A DNA stretch of 64,000 nucleotides, from contig JEMY01000004.1 of NCBI GenBank assembly GCA_000585075.1, positions 227,194 through 291,193 on the forward strand. The letters run 5' to 3'. The notes beneath the pieces are model-generated. The model was not told the DNA's origin. It ran no database searches and saw nothing but the letters and a program-made list of their open reading frames with translations. Position numbers and translations under genes: made by a program. Every line of letters begins with the position of its first letter. The stretch's first letter is position 1. Below, in pieces: positions 44,486-54,936 of this stretch. This stretch comes from Candidatus Accumulibacter regalis (lineage in GTDB: Bacteria; Pseudomonadota; Gammaproteobacteria; Burkholderiales; Rhodocyclaceae).

Positions 44486-46837
44486 CTATGCGGCGGCTTT
44501 GTGGACCACCGCCTCCTGCCGCGACTGGCCGAGATGGTGCGGAAAATCGTCGACCCGGATGACGATGTCGCGCAGCTCGTTGCGCCGCTTGAGCACCGCG
44601 TATTCGGCGGCAGTGACGATGCCGGCGGCGAAAGCCGCGTGCGCCAGATCGCGGACGTTGGCGTCCGGGTTGTCGGCGAGCGCACCGGTTTTTTCCGCGG
44701 CCCGAATCCTGGCCTCGATCGGCTCCGCCTCGATGGTCGCCAGCAGCGCCAGTTCGACTGCACCGACGGGCTCGCTAGCGACCTTCGGCAGATAGGTTTC
44801 CGCGGTCAGCCGGTCACGCGCAGCGGACGGCTCGATCATCAGCTTGGCCACCTGGTGGCCGATGCGGTCCGACGGAACGTCGTAGGGATGGCCGAGCGGG
44901 AAAACGATGCGATAGAGCATGCTACCGATCCAGCGTACGGGGAAATTGGCGATCACGCCGTCGAAAGCCATCTGCGCCTTGTACATGGTGTCCCACATCG
45001 CCCAGTGCATCAGCGGAGCGTCGGCCTGCTGACGCCCTTCCGACTCGTAACGCTTGAGCGTTGCGGAGCACAGATAGAGCATCGACAGGATGTCACCCAG
45101 CCGCGCCGAAAGCTTTTCGCGCCGCTTCAGTTCGCCACCGAGGACGAGCATCGAGATGTCGGCGAGGAAAGCGAAAGCTGACGAGAAGCGCGTCAGCTGC
45201 TGGTAGTAGCGCCTTGTCTCCGGCGCCACATTGGCCGGTACCGGGACGAAACGCGAGCCGGTCAAGCCCTTCGCCAGCGCACCGAAAGCGTGTTTGAGCG
45301 TGAACCCGGCGTGACCAAAAAATGCCTCGTCGAAGTCGAGCAGGCCCTGCTCCGTATCCGGGTTATACGCCGCCTTCATCTCCTTCAGCACGTAGGGATG
45401 GCAACGGATGGCGCCCTGACCGAAGAGGATCATGCTGCGCGTGAGAATGTTGGCGCCTTCGACGGTGATGCCGATCGGCAGCTGCTGATAGGCGCGGCCG
45501 ATGAAGTTCGAGGGGCCGAGACAGATCCCCTTGCCGCCAACGATATCCATGCCGTCATTGACCACCTGGCGCGCGCGCTCGGTGACATGGTATTTGGCGA
45601 TCGCCGAAACGACCGACGGCCTCTCGCCGAGATCGATGGCGCCGGCGGTCATCTTGCGCACCGCGTCCATCATGTAGGTATAGGCACCGATACGGGTGAG
45701 CGGCTCTTCGACGCCCTCGAAGCGTCCGATGGCCATCTTGAACTGGCTGCGGACGCGCGCGTACCCGCCAACCGTACGGGCGGTCAGTTGCGCCATGCCG
45801 GCATTCGACGACGGCAGCGAGATCGAGCGCCCTGCGGCCAGACACTCCATGAGCATCCGCCAGCCGTGGCCGACCATCGCCGGGCCACCGATGACGTAGT
45901 CGAGAGGCATGAACACGTCCTTGCCGCGCGTCGGACCGTTCATGAACATGGCGTTCAACGGCACGTGGCGGCGACCGATGTCGGCACCCGGCGTATCGCG
46001 CGGCACCAGTGCGCAGGTGATACCGATGTGCCTCTTGTCGCCGAGCAGCGCATCCGGGTCATAGAGGTGAAAGGCCAGGCCCAGGAGGGTGCATACCGGG
46101 CCCAGCGTGATGTAGCGCTTGTCCCAGGTGACGCGCATCCCGATCACTTCCTGGCCTTTCCAGACGCCCTTGCAGACGACGCCGACGTCGGGGATCGAGC
46201 CGGCGTCGGAGCCGGCCCACGGGCTGGTCAAGGCAAAAGCCGGTACTTCGACGCCCTTGGCCAGCCGCGGCAGGTAGTGATTCTTCTGCACATCGGTACC
46301 GTAATGCAACAGCAGTTCGGCGGGGCCGAGCGAGTTGGGCACCATCACCGACACCGACAAGGCCGAGCAACGCGTCGACAGCTTGGTGACCACCTGCGAA
46401 TGTGCGAAGGCAGAGAACTCCAGGCCACCGTATTGCTTCGGGATGATCATCCCGAGAAAACCCTTGTCCTTGATGTATTGCCACGCTTCCGGTGACATGT
46501 CGAAGTCCTCGCTGGTCACCTTCCAGTCGTCGACCAGCGCACAGGCGTGCTCGACTTCGTTGTCCATGAAGGACTGCTCGGCAGGGCTGAGTTTCGGCAC
46601 TGGATAAGCCAGCAGCTTGTTCCAGTCGGGGTCGCCACGGAACAGTTCCCCGTCCCACCACACCGTGCCGGCCTCCAGCGCATCGCGCTCGGTGTCTGAC
46701 ATCTGCGGCAGAATACGCTTGTAGGTGGCGAAGACACGACGGCTGATCAACGCTTGTCGCCAGGGACGAACGCTGACCAGTACCGTAATGCTCACCAGAG
46801 TGACGCCGATGAGCAGCATGATGATCGTGGTGATCAT
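44486..46837 (-). CDS. fadE: membrane-associated acyl-CoA dehydrogenase FadE
   Basis: A 783-residue FadE-type enzyme catalysing the first, FAD-dependent step of beta-oxidation. The N-terminus contains hydrophobic helix MITTIIMLLIGVTLVSITVL, explaining membrane association. The ACAD core shows LGMIIPKQYGGLEFSAFAHS, ALTSPWAGSDAGSIPDVGVV and ANILTRSMILFGQGAIRCHP. A long C-terminal domain (DUF1974-like) completes the FadE layout; E. coli FadE is 814 aa. Its ATG overlaps the psrA stop by 4 bp. Confidence 0.96.
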   Translation of the reverse strand: MITTIIMLLIGVTLVSITVLVSVRPWRQALISRRVFATYKRILPQMSDTERDALEAGTVWWDGELFRGDPDWNKLLAYPVPKLSPAEQSFMDNEVEHACALVDDWKVTSEDFDMSPEAWQYIKDKGFLGMIIPKQYGGLEFSAFAHSQVVTKLSTRCSALSVSVMVPNSLGPAELLLHYGTDVQKNHYLPRLAKGVEVPAFALTSPWAGSDAGSIPDVGVVCKGVWKGQEVIGMRVTWDKRYITLGPVCTLLGLAFHLYDPDALLGDKRHIGITCALVPRDTPGADIGRRHVPLNAMFMNGPTRGKDVFMPLDYVIGGPAMVGHGWRMLMECLAAGRSISLPSSNAGMAQLTARTVGGYARVRSQFKMAIGRFEGVEEPLTRIGAYTYMMDAVRKMTAGAIDLGERPSVVSAIAKYHVTERARQVVNDGMDIVGGKGICLGPSNFIGRAYQQLPIGITVEGANILTRSMILFGQGAIRCHPYVLKEMKAAYNPDTEQGLLDFDEAFFGHAGFTLKHAFGALAKGLTGSRFVPVPANVAPETRRYYQQLTRFSSAFAFLADISMLVLGGELKRREKLSARLGDILSMLYLCSATLKRYESEGRQQADAPLMHWAMWDTMYKAQMAFDGVIANFPVRWIGSMLYRIVFPLGHPYDVPSDRIGHQVAKLMIEPSAARDRLTAETYLPKVASEPVGAVELALLATIEAEPIEARIRAAEKTGALADNPDANVRDLAHAAFAAGIVTAAEYAVLKRRNELRDIVIRVDDFPHHLGQSRQEAVVHKAAA

Positions 46838-47613
46838 GGCTGTTTCTCCTGTAAATGATTTGCGGTCCGAGGTTCCCGGTCACCTTCGCTGGGCGGCACG
46901 GGTGAAGCTTTCGACGAGTCCGGGGCCGACGGCAGTGGTGCGCGCAGCCCGCCGAGCAGAAAAGGCATCAAGCGCTGGGCCAGGCGTCTGGCGAGCGTGG
47001 CGTCGTCGACGGTGTCAGCCGCCCCCTCGCCGGCCAGGTCGCCCAACTCGCAGCCGGTGACCACCCGCAGCACATCCGTACCGGCGATCGCGTAGGACAT
47101 GGCACCGAGCATGAAATGCAGCCGCCAGACGATCTCGGCTTTCGGGACGTCGGGCAAGGCGTTGTACAAAGCCTGTTTGTAGCGGTCGATCACTTCCGCG
47201 TATTCGCTGGCAAAGAAGGTGCGGATGAACTCCGCCGGCTCGGTCAGGGTGCGGCCAAGCAGGCGCAGGAAAGTCATTCCGCCAAGCGATGGCTGCTCAC
47301 CAATGCGCAGCAGCGTGCCAAAAAAGGCTTCGAGGATCTGCGAGGGTTTCAACGGCGCGCCAGCGGCCTCGGCCTCGAGCGCGTCGAGCGCGTACAGACG
47401 CTCCCGATTCAGCCAGCTGAGCCGGCGGCGAAAAACCTCGCGTAGCAGCGCTTCCTTGGAACCGAAATGGTAGTTGACGGCCGCCAGGTTGACGTCAGCG
47501 CAGGTGGTAATCACGCGCATCGACGTCCCTTCATAGCCATGTTCCATGAACAGCCGCTCGGCCACATCCAGGATGCGTTCGCGAGTATCGTGATTGGTCT
47601 TCTGGTCGGACAT
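46834..47613 (-). CDS. psrA: TetR-family fatty-acid regulator, PsrA-like
   Basis: A 259-residue TetR regulator. The N-terminal HTH reads ERILDVAERLFMEHGYEGTS and VNLAAVNYHFGSKEALLREV, the latter nearly identical to Pseudomonas PsrA as I recall it; WRLHFMLGAMSYAIAGTDVL is a second shared segment. PsrA represses beta-oxidation genes and is released by long-chain acyl-CoA or fatty acid. It is the first gene of psrA-fadE-thiolase-fadJ, with its own operator at 47716, so it is probably autoregulated. The Pro/Ser-rich C-terminal tail (~225-259) is longer than in Pseudomonas. Confidence 0.88.
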   Translation of the reverse strand: MSDQKTNHDTRERILDVAERLFMEHGYEGTSMRVITTCADVNLAAVNYHFGSKEALLREVFRRRLSWLNRERLYALDALEAEAAGAPLKPSQILEAFFGTLLRIGEQPSLGGMTFLRLLGRTLTEPAEFIRTFFASEYAEVIDRYKQALYNALPDVPKAEIVWRLHFMLGAMSYAIAGTDVLRVVTGCELGDLAGEGAADTVDDATLARRLAQRLMPFLLGGLRAPLPSAPDSSKASPVPPSEGDREPRTANHLQEKQP

Positions 47614-47715
47614 GAGATAGCAGGCCCCAAAGTGTTCAGGCTTGAGTGCTTCGACGAACCGGGAGGAGCAGGATTGGCAAAATTGCCGACAGAGCCTGAG
47701 GACTTAGGCCTCGCT

Positions 47716-47729
47716 CAAACGTTCGTTTT
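47716..47729. promoter_or_regulatory. candidate PsrA operator, psrA-fad operon
   Basis: CAAAC GTTC GTTTT, one mismatch from the perfect palindrome at 39338-39351, placed directly downstream of the -10 box of the psrA promoter. Same motif and same position relative to the promoter as in the other fad operon. Confidence 0.72.
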
Positions 47730-47730
47730 A

Positions 47731-47759
47731 ATGGTAGGGTGAGCTGCTGGCGAATGCAA
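47731..47759 (-). promoter_or_regulatory. sigma-70 promoter of the psrA-fadE-fadI-fadJ operon
   Basis: On the minus strand, -35 TTGCAT (47754-47759), a 17-bp spacer and -10 TACCAT (47731-47736). The transcript leader would be ~110 nt. A PsrA-like palindrome begins two bases downstream. Confidence 0.55.
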
Positions 47760-47854
47760 GGCTTTTTTCCACCTTTCTGTGCCGGCCTCGAGACCCTCGG
47801 CGGCAACAGCAGGCATACTGCAGCGCTGGCCAACCACCATACGTCATCACTCAC

Positions 47855-49666
47855 ATGCGCCGTTCCGCCACTTCCAATGCAGCCCTCGATCGGCCACCGC
47901 CTGCCGACACCCATCTATGGCTGACACTGAACAAGCTCGTTCCGTATCTGTGGCAGTACAAATGGCGTGTCCTCCTGGCGCTTTCCTGCCTCTTCAGCGC
48001 CAAAGTGGCCAACGTCGCCGTACCCCTCGTTTTCAAGGACATGATCGACGCGCTGAGCAGCGAGCAGCAGGCTCTGGTTCTGCCGGCCCTGCTCCTCGCC
48101 CTCTACGGCGCGCTGCGTTTTTCCAGCACCCTGTTTACAGAATTGCGCGAAATCCTCTTCGCGCGCGTCACCCAACGCGCCGTTCGGCGCATTGCGCTGG
48201 AAGTCTTTCGCCACCTGCATGAGCTGTCGCTGCGCTTCCACCTGCATCGCGAAACCGGAGGGGTGTCGCGCGATATCGAGCGCGGCAGCCGATCGATCTC
48301 CAATCTGATCAGCTACACGCTGTATTCGATCCTCCCGACGCTGGTCGAAATCGGCCTTGTCCTGGCCATCCTGTTTGCCCGCTACGACAGCGTCTTCGTC
48401 CTCATCACCCTCGCTTCACTGAGCGCCTACGTGTTGTTCACGGTAAAGGTAAGCAACTGGCGCATCGCCATCCGCCGCAAAGTCAATGAAACCGACTCGG
48501 CCGCCAATACGCGCGCCATCGATAGCCTGATCAACTACGAGACGGTCAAGTATTTCAACAACGAGGAATTTGAAGCGCGGCGCTACGACCAGCAGCTGCG
48601 CAACTGGGAAGACGCCGCGACGAAAAGCCGCATCTCCCTGTCCTGGCTGAACCTTGGTCAGCAGGTCAGTATCGCCCTAGGGGTGACGGCGATGATGTGG
48701 CGAGCCGCCGCCGGCGTCGTCGACGGCACGATGACCATCGGCGACCTGGTTCTGGTCAACGCCTTCCTGATTCAGCTCTACATGCCGCTCAACTTTCTTG
48801 GTGTCGTGTACCGGGAAATCCGACAATCGCTGACCGACATCGAGCGCATGTTCGGTCTGCTCGAAGTCAACCGCGAAATCGCCGACGCACCTGCTGCCAG
48901 GGTCCTGCCGCCCGGTCCTGTGCAGGTCGATTTCGGCGCAGTAGACTTCTTCTATGAGGCGAACCGCCAGATCCTGCATGGCGTCGATTTCAATATTCCT
49001 GCCGGCGGAACGCTTGCCGTGGTCGGCGAGTCCGGCTCCGGAAAATCCACCCTGGCGCGCCTCCTGTACCGCTTCTACGACGTCAGTGGCGGTCACATCC
49101 GGATCAACGGCAGCGACTTGCGGCAGCTTACGCAGGCCAGTCTGCGCGCTGCGATCGGCATTGTTCCGCAGGACACCGTGCTCTTCAACGACACCATCTA
49201 CTACAACATTCAGTATGGCCGCCCGGACGCCAGCCACGATGAGGTGTTGGCCGCAGCTGCAGCCGCGCAACTCGCGCGTTTCGTCGAACAGCTCCCCGAG
49301 GGCTATTCAACGCGCGTCGGCGAACGGGGCCTCAAACTCTCCGGGGGCGAGAAACAGCGCGTGGCGATCGCCCGCGCGCTGCTCAAGAACCCGCCCGTGT
49401 TGATTTTCGATGAAGCCACCTCGGCTCTCGACTCGAAAACCGAGAAAGCGATACAGGCCAGCCTCGACAACGCGGCCCGCGGGCGAACCACCCTGGTCAT
49501 CGCGCACCGCCTGTCCACCATCATGAATGCTGACCAGATCCTGGTAATGGACGCTGGACGTATCGTCGAGCGTGGATCACACCCGCAACTGCTACAGGCG
49601 GGAGGCCTCTACGCGCAGATGTGGGAACTGCAGCAGCAGGAGGAGACGGCGCCAACAGCGGCGTAG
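47855..49666 (+). CDS. Atm1/HMT1-type ABC exporter (ABCB7 family)
   Basis: A 603-residue half-transporter: six TM helices in ~35-310, then an ATPase domain. Family hallmarks are the NYETVKYFNNEEFE segment in the membrane domain, Walker A GESGSGKSTLARLL, signature LKLSGGEKQRVAIARALL and Walker B PVLIFDEATSALDSKTE. Bacterial Atm1 relatives export glutathione-bound metals or persulfides and link to Fe-S or heavy-metal homeostasis. The substrate here is unknown; the isc cluster lies 30 kb away. It is monocistronic and ends at a strong terminator. Confidence 0.92.
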   Translation: MRRSATSNAALDRPPPADTHLWLTLNKLVPYLWQYKWRVLLALSCLFSAKVANVAVPLVFKDMIDALSSEQQALVLPALLLALYGALRFSSTLFTELREILFARVTQRAVRRIALEVFRHLHELSLRFHLHRETGGVSRDIERGSRSISNLISYTLYSILPTLVEIGLVLAILFARYDSVFVLITLASLSAYVLFTVKVSNWRIAIRRKVNETDSAANTRAIDSLINYETVKYFNNEEFEARRYDQQLRNWEDAATKSRISLSWLNLGQQVSIALGVTAMMWRAAAGVVDGTMTIGDLVLVNAFLIQLYMPLNFLGVVYREIRQSLTDIERMFGLLEVNREIADAPAARVLPPGPVQVDFGAVDFFYEANRQILHGVDFNIPAGGTLAVVGESGSGKSTLARLLYRFYDVSGGHIRINGSDLRQLTQASLRAAIGIVPQDTVLFNDTIYYNIQYGRPDASHDEVLAAAAAAQLARFVEQLPEGYSTRVGERGLKLSGGEKQRVAIARALLKNPPVLIFDEATSALDSKTEKAIQASLDNAARGRTTLVIAHRLSTIMNADQILVMDAGRIVERGSHPQLLQAGGLYAQMWELQQQEETAPTAA

Positions 49667-49740
49667 CTCAGCCGTAGTGGCCGGGCGGGCCCCCGCACGG
49701 CGATCGGCCGACGACCACACACGTTTCGCATCGCGCTCAA

Positions 49741-49786
49741 GCAGGCAAAAAAAACCAGGCCGCAAGGCCTGGCTTTTTTTGCCTGC
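49741..49786. terminator. bidirectional terminator between the ABC exporter and rplQ
   Basis: Inner stem CCAGGCC/GGCCTGG with GCAA loop, flanked by eight A and seven T, and an outer repeat GCAGGC/GCCTGC. It works in both directions: for the plus-strand ABC gene and for the minus-strand alpha operon ending at rplQ. Confidence 0.93.
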
Positions 49787-49820
49787 GGCTGGCATGCCGC
49801 CGGCCCGCGTGTCCCAAACT

Positions 49821-50210
49821 CTACTCGGCAACCACCGCAGCCGCCTCGGTTTCCGGCCGGTCGAGCAATTCGACCAGAGCCATCGGTGCGTTGTCGCCGA
49901 CACGGAACCCACACTTCAGGATCCGTAGATAGCCGCCATTGCGCGCCGCGAAACGCGGTCCGAACTCGTCGAACACCTTGACCACCATGTCGCGGTCACG
50001 CAGGCGATCGAACGCCAGACGCCGGTTGGCAAGGCTTGGCTTCTTGCCCAGAGTGATGATCGGCTCGACCACCCGGCGAAGTTCCTTCGCCTTGGGCAGC
50101 GTCGTCTTGATCACCTCTTCACGCAGCAGCGATACGGTAATGTTGCGCAACATCGCCAGACGATGGGCGCTGGTACGATTCAGTTTGCGAAGACCCAAAC
50201 GATGACGCAT
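49821..50210 (-). CDS. rplQ: 50S ribosomal protein L17
   Basis: A 129-residue large-subunit protein at the exit-tunnel side. [20 protein letters not shown] is the universal N-terminus, followed by [21 protein letters not shown] short acidic C-terminal extension ([15 protein letters not shown]) is seen. It is the last gene of the alpha operon, 30 bp after rpoA. Confidence 0.99.
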   Translation of the reverse strand: MRHRLGLRKLNRTSAHRLAMLRNITVSLLREEVIKTTLPKAKELRRVVEPIITLGKKPSLANRRLAFDRLRDRDMVVKVFDEFGPRFAARNGGYLRILKCGFRVGDNAPMALVELLDRPETEAAAVVAE

Positions 50211-50240
50211 ATCAATTCCTTCCTGTTCTTGTCCGGCGAC

Positions 50241-51215
50241 TTATTTCTCGAGCCCGGCCGGCGGCCAGTTCTCAAGCTTCATGCCCAGTGTCAGGCCGCG
50301 TGCGGCCAATACTTCCTTGATTTCGTTAAGCGACTTGCGCCCGAGATTCGGCGTTTTCAGCAGTTCGTTCTCGGTCCGCTGAATCAGATCGCCAATGTAG
50401 TAGATGTTTTCCGCTTTCAGACAATTCGCCGAACGCACAGTCAGCTCAAGATCGTCCACCGGGCGCAGCAGCAGCGGATCGACCTGCACCGTTTTCTGAT
50501 ACTCAACGGGCAACGCCGTTCCAGCAAGATCGGCGAACACCGACAGTTGTTCCATCAGAATGCGGGCCGCGGTGCGGATCGCCTCTTCCGGTTCAATTGC
50601 TCCGTTAGTCTCGATCTCCATGATCAGCTTGTCGAGATCGGTCCGTTGCTCGACACGAGCGCTCTCGACGGTGTAGCTGACCCGACGGACCGGGCTGAAC
50701 GAGGCGTCGAGAACCAGCTTTCCGATGCTCTTTCCGCTCTCGCCAAGGTCGCGAAGATTGCCCGCCAGGTAGCCCAGCGACCTTTCCACTTTCATTTCCA
50801 TGGACAACTTGCCACCGGCTGAAAGGTGCGCAATCACGTGTTCCGGATTGATGATCTCGACGTCATGAGAAACCTCGATATCCGCCGCCCGAACGACGCC
50901 TTTGCCTTCCTTGCCCAGACGAAGAACCACCTCTTCACGATTGTGCAACTTGAAGACCACGCCCTTGAGGTTGAGCAGGATATCGACAACATCCTCCTGA
51001 ACGCCGTCGATCGACGAGTACTCGTGGAGAACCCCATCAATACTCACCTCGGTCAGTGCGTAGCCCGGCATCGAAGAGAGCAGAATCCGCCGCAGCGCAT
51101 TGCCCAGAGTGTGCCCATAACCGCGTTCAAACGGCTCCATGACCACCCGCGCATGCACTGGCGACAAGCTCTGCACATCGATGATGCGCGGTTTAAATAG
51201 TCCACTGCTTTGCAT
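50241..51215 (-). CDS. rpoA: RNA polymerase alpha subunit
   Basis: A 324-residue subunit. The N-terminal dimerisation domain (to ~230) includes [20 protein letters not shown]; the C-terminal domain (~245-324) has [20 protein letters not shown] and the helix-hairpin-helix [18 protein letters not shown] that contacts UP elements and activators. [10 protein letters not shown] is the family start, so the nine-codon upstream extension is not used. Confidence 0.99.
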   Translation of the reverse strand: MQSSGLFKPRIIDVQSLSPVHARVVMEPFERGYGHTLGNALRRILLSSMPGYALTEVSIDGVLHEYSSIDGVQEDVVDILLNLKGVVFKLHNREEVVLRLGKEGKGVVRAADIEVSHDVEIINPEHVIAHLSAGGKLSMEMKVERSLGYLAGNLRDLGESGKSIGKLVLDASFSPVRRVSYTVESARVEQRTDLDKLIMEIETNGAIEPEEAIRTAARILMEQLSVFADLAGTALPVEYQKTVQVDPLLLRPVDDLELTVRSANCLKAENIYYIGDLIQRTENELLKTPNLGRKSLNEIKEVLAARGLTLGMKLENWPPAGLEK

Positions 51216-51254
51216 GTACTGTCCTTTGCCTGATGCCGTCAAGCCTAGCCACTA

Positions 51255-51884
51255 CTACTTCGAGTAAAGTTCGATGACCAGACTCTCGTTGATCGTCGGC
51301 GGCAGTTCGCTGCGCTCCGGATGCGCCTTGTAGGTGCCTTTCAGCGCCTTAGCGTCCACTTCAACCCACTCCGGAAAACCCCGCGATTCGGCTGCTGCAA
51401 GCGCCGCCTTGACACGCAATTGGGCCTTCGCCTTCTCGCAGACTTCGACGACGTCGCCTGGACGAACCTGGTAGGAAGGGATGTTCACCCGACGTCCGTT
51501 CACCAGCATGCCATTGTGCCTGACCAGCTGACGTGATTCTGAACGCGATGCTGCGAACCCCATGCGATGGACGACGCTGTCCAGGCGAGCCTCCAGGAGC
51601 TGCAGGAGCACCTCGCCCGTCACGCCCTTGCGCCGGTCTGCTTCCTTGTAAACCTTGCGAAACTGTCCCTCGAGAACCCCGTAGATGCGGCGAATCTTCT
51701 GCTTCTCGCGCAGGTGGACACCGTAATCGGACAGACGCTGCCCCGACTTCTGGCCGTGTTGGCCTGGCGCATACGAGCGACGCTCAATGGCACACTTGTC
51801 GGTAAAGCACTTCTCACCCTTCAGAAACAGCTTCTCGCCTTCGCGGCGACACTGACGGCACTTCGGATCTAGGTTGCGAGCCAC
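51255..51884 (-). CDS. rpsD: 30S ribosomal protein S4, zinc-motif form
   Basis: A 209-residue primary 16S-binding protein and, in E. coli, translational repressor of the alpha operon. It has the C+ zinc-finger N-terminus with Cys9, Cys12, Cys26 and Cys31 ([10 protein letters not shown] and EKCFTDKC), unlike E. coli S4 which lacks most of these. The S4 RNA-binding domain lies at ~95-160 ([20 protein letters not shown]). Confidence 0.99.
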   Translation of the reverse strand: MARNLDPKCRQCRREGEKLFLKGEKCFTDKCAIERRSYAPGQHGQKSGQRLSDYGVHLREKQKIRRIYGVLEGQFRKVYKEADRRKGVTGEVLLQLLEARLDSVVHRMGFAASRSESRQLVRHNGMLVNGRRVNIPSYQVRPGDVVEVCEKAKAQLRVKAALAAAESRGFPEWVEVDAKALKGTYKAHPERSELPPTINESLVIELYSK

Positions 51885-51896
51885 TCTATCTTCTCC

Positions 51897-52292
51897 TTAA
51901 ATCCGACGCTTCTTCGGCGGACGGCAGCCGTTGTGCGGGATCGGCGTGACATCGGTAATCGCCGTGATCTTCATGCCAAGTGCATTGAGCGCGCGCACCG
52001 ACGACTCACGCCCGGGGCCGGGGCCCTTGATGCGCACCTCGAGGTTCTTGACGCCACATTCGACAGCCACCTTGCCCGCCGCTTCAGCAGCCACCTGCGC
52101 CGCAAACGGGGTGCTCTTGCGTGAGCCCTTGAACCCGGCACCGCCGGAGGTAGCCCAGGACAGGGCGTTACCCTGACGGTCGGTGATGGTAATGATGGTA
52201 TTGTTGAACGACGCATGAATATGGGCAACGCCCTCAGCTACGTTCTTCTTTACCTTGACTTTCTTGCGAACTTTTCCAGCGGTCTTGGCCAT
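51897..52292 (-). CDS. rpsK: 30S ribosomal protein S11
   Basis: A 131-residue platform protein near the Shine-Dalgarno helix. Segments [20 protein letters not shown] and the basic end [14 protein letters not shown] are universal. It sits between rpsM and rpsD. Confidence 0.99.
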   Translation of the reverse strand: MAKTAGKVRKKVKVKKNVAEGVAHIHASFNNTIITITDRQGNALSWATSGGAGFKGSRKSTPFAAQVAAEAAGKVAVECGVKNLEVRIKGPGPGRESSVRALNALGMKITAITDVTPIPHNGCRPPKKRRI

Positions 52293-52312
52293 AGTCAGAT
52301 CCTATTTCCTAA

Positions 52313-52675
52313 TCACTTCTTGCCGGCGATCGGCTTACGCGGACCTTTGCGGGTACGGGCGTTGGTCTTCGTACGCTGACCGCGAGACGGCAGGCCCTTG
52401 CGATGACGAAGGCCACGGTAGCAACCGAGGTCCATCAAGCGCTTGATGCTCATCGTGACTTCGCGGCGCAAATCGCCCTCGACGGCAAATCTGCCGATCT
52501 GATCGCGTAAACGCTCCAGTTCGGCTTCCGTCATGTCCTTCATCTTTGTGGAACGTGAAACACCAGCAGCATCACAAATCTTCTGTGCGCGCGGACGCCC
52601 AATACCGTAGATCGCGGTAAGCGCAATCTCGGCGTGCTGGTGGTTCGGTAGGTTTACGCCTGCGATGCGGGCCAT
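52313..52675 (-). CDS. rpsM: 30S ribosomal protein S13
   Basis: A 120-residue head protein contacting tRNA and L5. [20 protein letters not shown], then [12 protein letters not shown] and the Gly/Arg/Lys-rich tail [20 protein letters not shown] match the family. It starts the alpha-operon ribosomal set, downstream of rpmJ. Confidence 0.99.
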   Translation of the reverse strand: MARIAGVNLPNHQHAEIALTAIYGIGRPRAQKICDAAGVSRSTKMKDMTEAELERLRDQIGRFAVEGDLRREVTMSIKRLMDLGCYRGLRHRKGLPSRGQRTKTNARTRKGPRKPIAGKK

Positions 52676-52750
52676 TGATTCACCCCAAGTAATCGAAACT
52701 TACAGTTATACCTTCAACCGACTGACGACCCATGACTCGGGCCGCAGCGA

Positions 52751-52864
52751 TCAACCTTGACGCTGTTTGTGACGCGGATCCGTACAGATCACACGCACAA
52801 TGCCGTGACGCCGAATGATTTTGCACTTCCGGCAGATGCGCTTCACAGAGGCCAGCACTTTCAT
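52751..52864 (-). CDS. rpmJ: 50S ribosomal protein L36, zinc form
   Basis: A 37-residue protein starting [20 protein letters not shown]. The zinc ligands Cys11, Cys14, Cys27 and His32 are intact, so this is the C+ form. It lies between infA and rpsM and is easily missed because of its size. In many proteobacteria the C+ form is repressed by Zur-linked switching to a second copy. Confidence 0.97.
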   Translation of the reverse strand: MKVLASVKRICRKCKIIRRHGIVRVICTDPRHKQRQG

Positions 52865-52931
52865 TGTTAACTCCTGATTCTCCGGCAGCAGGCGCAGCCA
52901 GCCTGAAACCGAATTGTTGCGTAGAGATTCT

Positions 52932-53150
52932 TCACTTGGCGCGGAAGACGATTCGCGCTCTGCTCAAGTCATAGGGTGTCAGTTGAACGGTCACCTTGTC
53001 CCCTGGCAGTATGCGGATGTAGTGCATGCGCATTTTCCCGGAGATAAAACCAAGAACCACATGGCCGTTCTCGAGCTTCACCCTGAACGTTGCGTTGGGC
53101 AGGTTCTCGACGACCTCACCCTGCATTTCAATCAAGTCTTCCTTTGCCAT
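52932..53150 (-). CDS. infA: translation initiation factor IF-1
   Basis: A 72-residue OB-fold protein that binds the ribosomal A site during initiation. [20 protein letters not shown] and [20 protein letters not shown] are diagnostic. Its position between secY and rpmJ is typical of betaproteobacteria; in E. coli infA is elsewhere. It starts one base after the secY stop. Confidence 0.99.
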   Translation of the reverse strand: MAKEDLIEMQGEVVENLPNATFRVKLENGHVVLGFISGKMRMHYIRILPGDKVTVQLTPYDLSRARIVFRAK

Positions 53151-53151
53151 C

Positions 53152-54477
53152 CTATTTCGCCGGTAACCCGGAGCCTTTGAAGTTAGCCTTCTTGAGCAGG
53201 CTCTCGTACTGGTGCGACATCGTGTACGCCTGCACCTGGGTCATGAAATCCATCGTCACAACAACGATGATCAACAGCGAAGTACCGCCGAAGTAGAAAG
53301 GTACGTTCCACTTCAGAATCATGAACTCCGGCAGCAAGCAAACAATCGTGATGTAGCAGGCGCCAACCAAGGTCAGGCGCATCAGTATCCTGTCAATGTA
53401 GCGCGCCGTCTGATCGCCTGGACGAATCCCAGGGACGAAAGCACCGCTCCTCTTCAGGTTGTCCGCTGTTTCTCTGGAGTTGAAGACAAGCGCCGTATAG
53501 AAGAAACAGAAGAAGATAATCGCTGCGGCGTAGAGCATCACGTAAATCGGTTGCCCTGGTGACAGCGCGCCCGCAATATCCTTCAGCCAACGCCCGGACT
53601 CGCCGGCGCCAAACCAGCCGGCAATGGTTGCCGGAAAGAGGATGATAGAGGAGGCAAAAATCGGCGGAATCACTCCCGCCATGTTCAATTTCAACGGCAG
53701 ATGAGAGCTTTGACCACCATAGACCTTGTTGCCCACCTGCCGCTTTGCATAGTTCACCAGAATCTTGCGCTGCCCACGCTCGACAAACACCACAAAGGCG
53801 GTGACCAGGACCACCAGAACACAGATCACCAGCGCCGTCAGCGGATGCATCGCGCCGGTACGCACCAGTTCGAGGAGCCCTCCGATGGCACTCGGCAAGC
53901 CCGCGGCAATACCGGCAAAGATGATCAGCGAAATGCCGTTGCCCAAGCCCCGCTCGGTAATCTGCTCGCCAAGCCACATCAAGAACATCGTCCCGGTGAC
54001 CAGTGTGGTTACCGTCACGAAGCGAAACATCATCCCCGGGTCAAGCACCAATCCCGGCTGCGACTCGACCGCCACGGCGATACCGATACCCTGAAAGAGG
54101 GCAAGAGCAACCGTACCGTAGCGCGTGTATTGCGTGATTTTCCGGCGCCCGGCCTCACCCTCTTTTTTGAGGGCTTCAAGCTGCGGACTGGCATGGGTCA
54201 TCAATTGCATGATGATCGACGCCGAAATGTACGGCATGATCCCCAGCGCAAAAATCGTGAACCGCGACAAGGCCCCACCGGAGAACATGTTGAACATGCC
54301 CAGGATGCCGCCCTGTTGCCGACTGAAGAGCTCGCCCAGGACGTGCGAATCGATTCCGGGCACCGGGATGTGCGAACCGATCCGGTACACAACCAGAGCG
54401 CCAAGCAGGAACCATAGACGGCGCTTCAGATCGCCGAACTTCCCGCCTTTGCTGACCGTGTTAGGACTAGTTGCCAA
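53152..54477 (-). CDS. secY: protein translocase subunit SecY
   Basis: A 441-residue channel subunit of the Sec translocon with ten transmembrane helices. Recognisable parts are [20 protein letters not shown] (TM1), the plug-containing [40 protein letters not shown] and the C-terminal cytosolic end. It is in the spc operon after rplO, 23 bp apart. Confidence 0.99.
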   Translation of the reverse strand: MATSPNTVSKGGKFGDLKRRLWFLLGALVVYRIGSHIPVPGIDSHVLGELFSRQQGGILGMFNMFSGGALSRFTIFALGIMPYISASIIMQLMTHASPQLEALKKEGEAGRRKITQYTRYGTVALALFQGIGIAVAVESQPGLVLDPGMMFRFVTVTTLVTGTMFLMWLGEQITERGLGNGISLIIFAGIAAGLPSAIGGLLELVRTGAMHPLTALVICVLVVLVTAFVVFVERGQRKILVNYAKRQVGNKVYGGQSSHLPLKLNMAGVIPPIFASSIILFPATIAGWFGAGESGRWLKDIAGALSPGQPIYVMLYAAAIIFFCFFYTALVFNSRETADNLKRSGAFVPGIRPGDQTARYIDRILMRLTLVGACYITIVCLLPEFMILKWNVPFYFGGTSLLIIVVVTMDFMTQVQAYTMSHQYESLLKKANFKGSGLPAK

Positions 54478-54500
54478 AAAATATCACCCCTGCCAACGCG

Positions 54501-54935
54501 TTATTCGGAGATGCTGCCGCCCGCGGCTTCGATCGCCGCCCGAGCGCCGGCAGTCGCGCCAACACCCTTGAGCAAGACTTTCCGCGTGATCGCACCCGAT
54601 AGAACAACCTTTGCCGACAACACCTGTTGCGGCACCAGATTCGCTTGCCGAAGCGTTGCCAGATCAATCTCATCCACCGGCAGGCGCTCGATTTCGGACA
54701 GCCTTACTTCGACGTTACGGGCGCCGGTCATTGACTTGAAGCCGCGCTTCGGTAGCCGGCGCTGCAACGGCATTTGACCGCCCTCGAAGCCGACCTTGTG
54801 GAAACCCCCGGCACGGGACTTTTGACCTTTGTGACCGCGCCCGCAGGTCTTTCCCCAACCGGAACCAACGCCTCGGCCAACGCGCTTCTTGTCTGCGCGC
54901 GCGCCGTCGCCGGCTCGAACAGTATTCAGTTCCAT
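54501..54935 (-). CDS. rplO: 50S ribosomal protein L15
   Basis: A 144-residue late-assembly protein. The Gly/Lys-rich N-terminus [20 protein letters not shown], then [20 protein letters not shown], are characteristic. [12 protein letters not shown] is the family start; its ATG lies one base past the rpmD stop. Confidence 0.99.
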   Translation of the reverse strand: MELNTVRAGDGARADKKRVGRGVGSGWGKTCGRGHKGQKSRAGGFHKVGFEGGQMPLQRRLPKRGFKSMTGARNVEVRLSEIERLPVDEIDLATLRQANLVPQQVLSAKVVLSGAITRKVLLKGVGATAGARAAIEAAGGSISE

Positions 54936-54936
54936 C

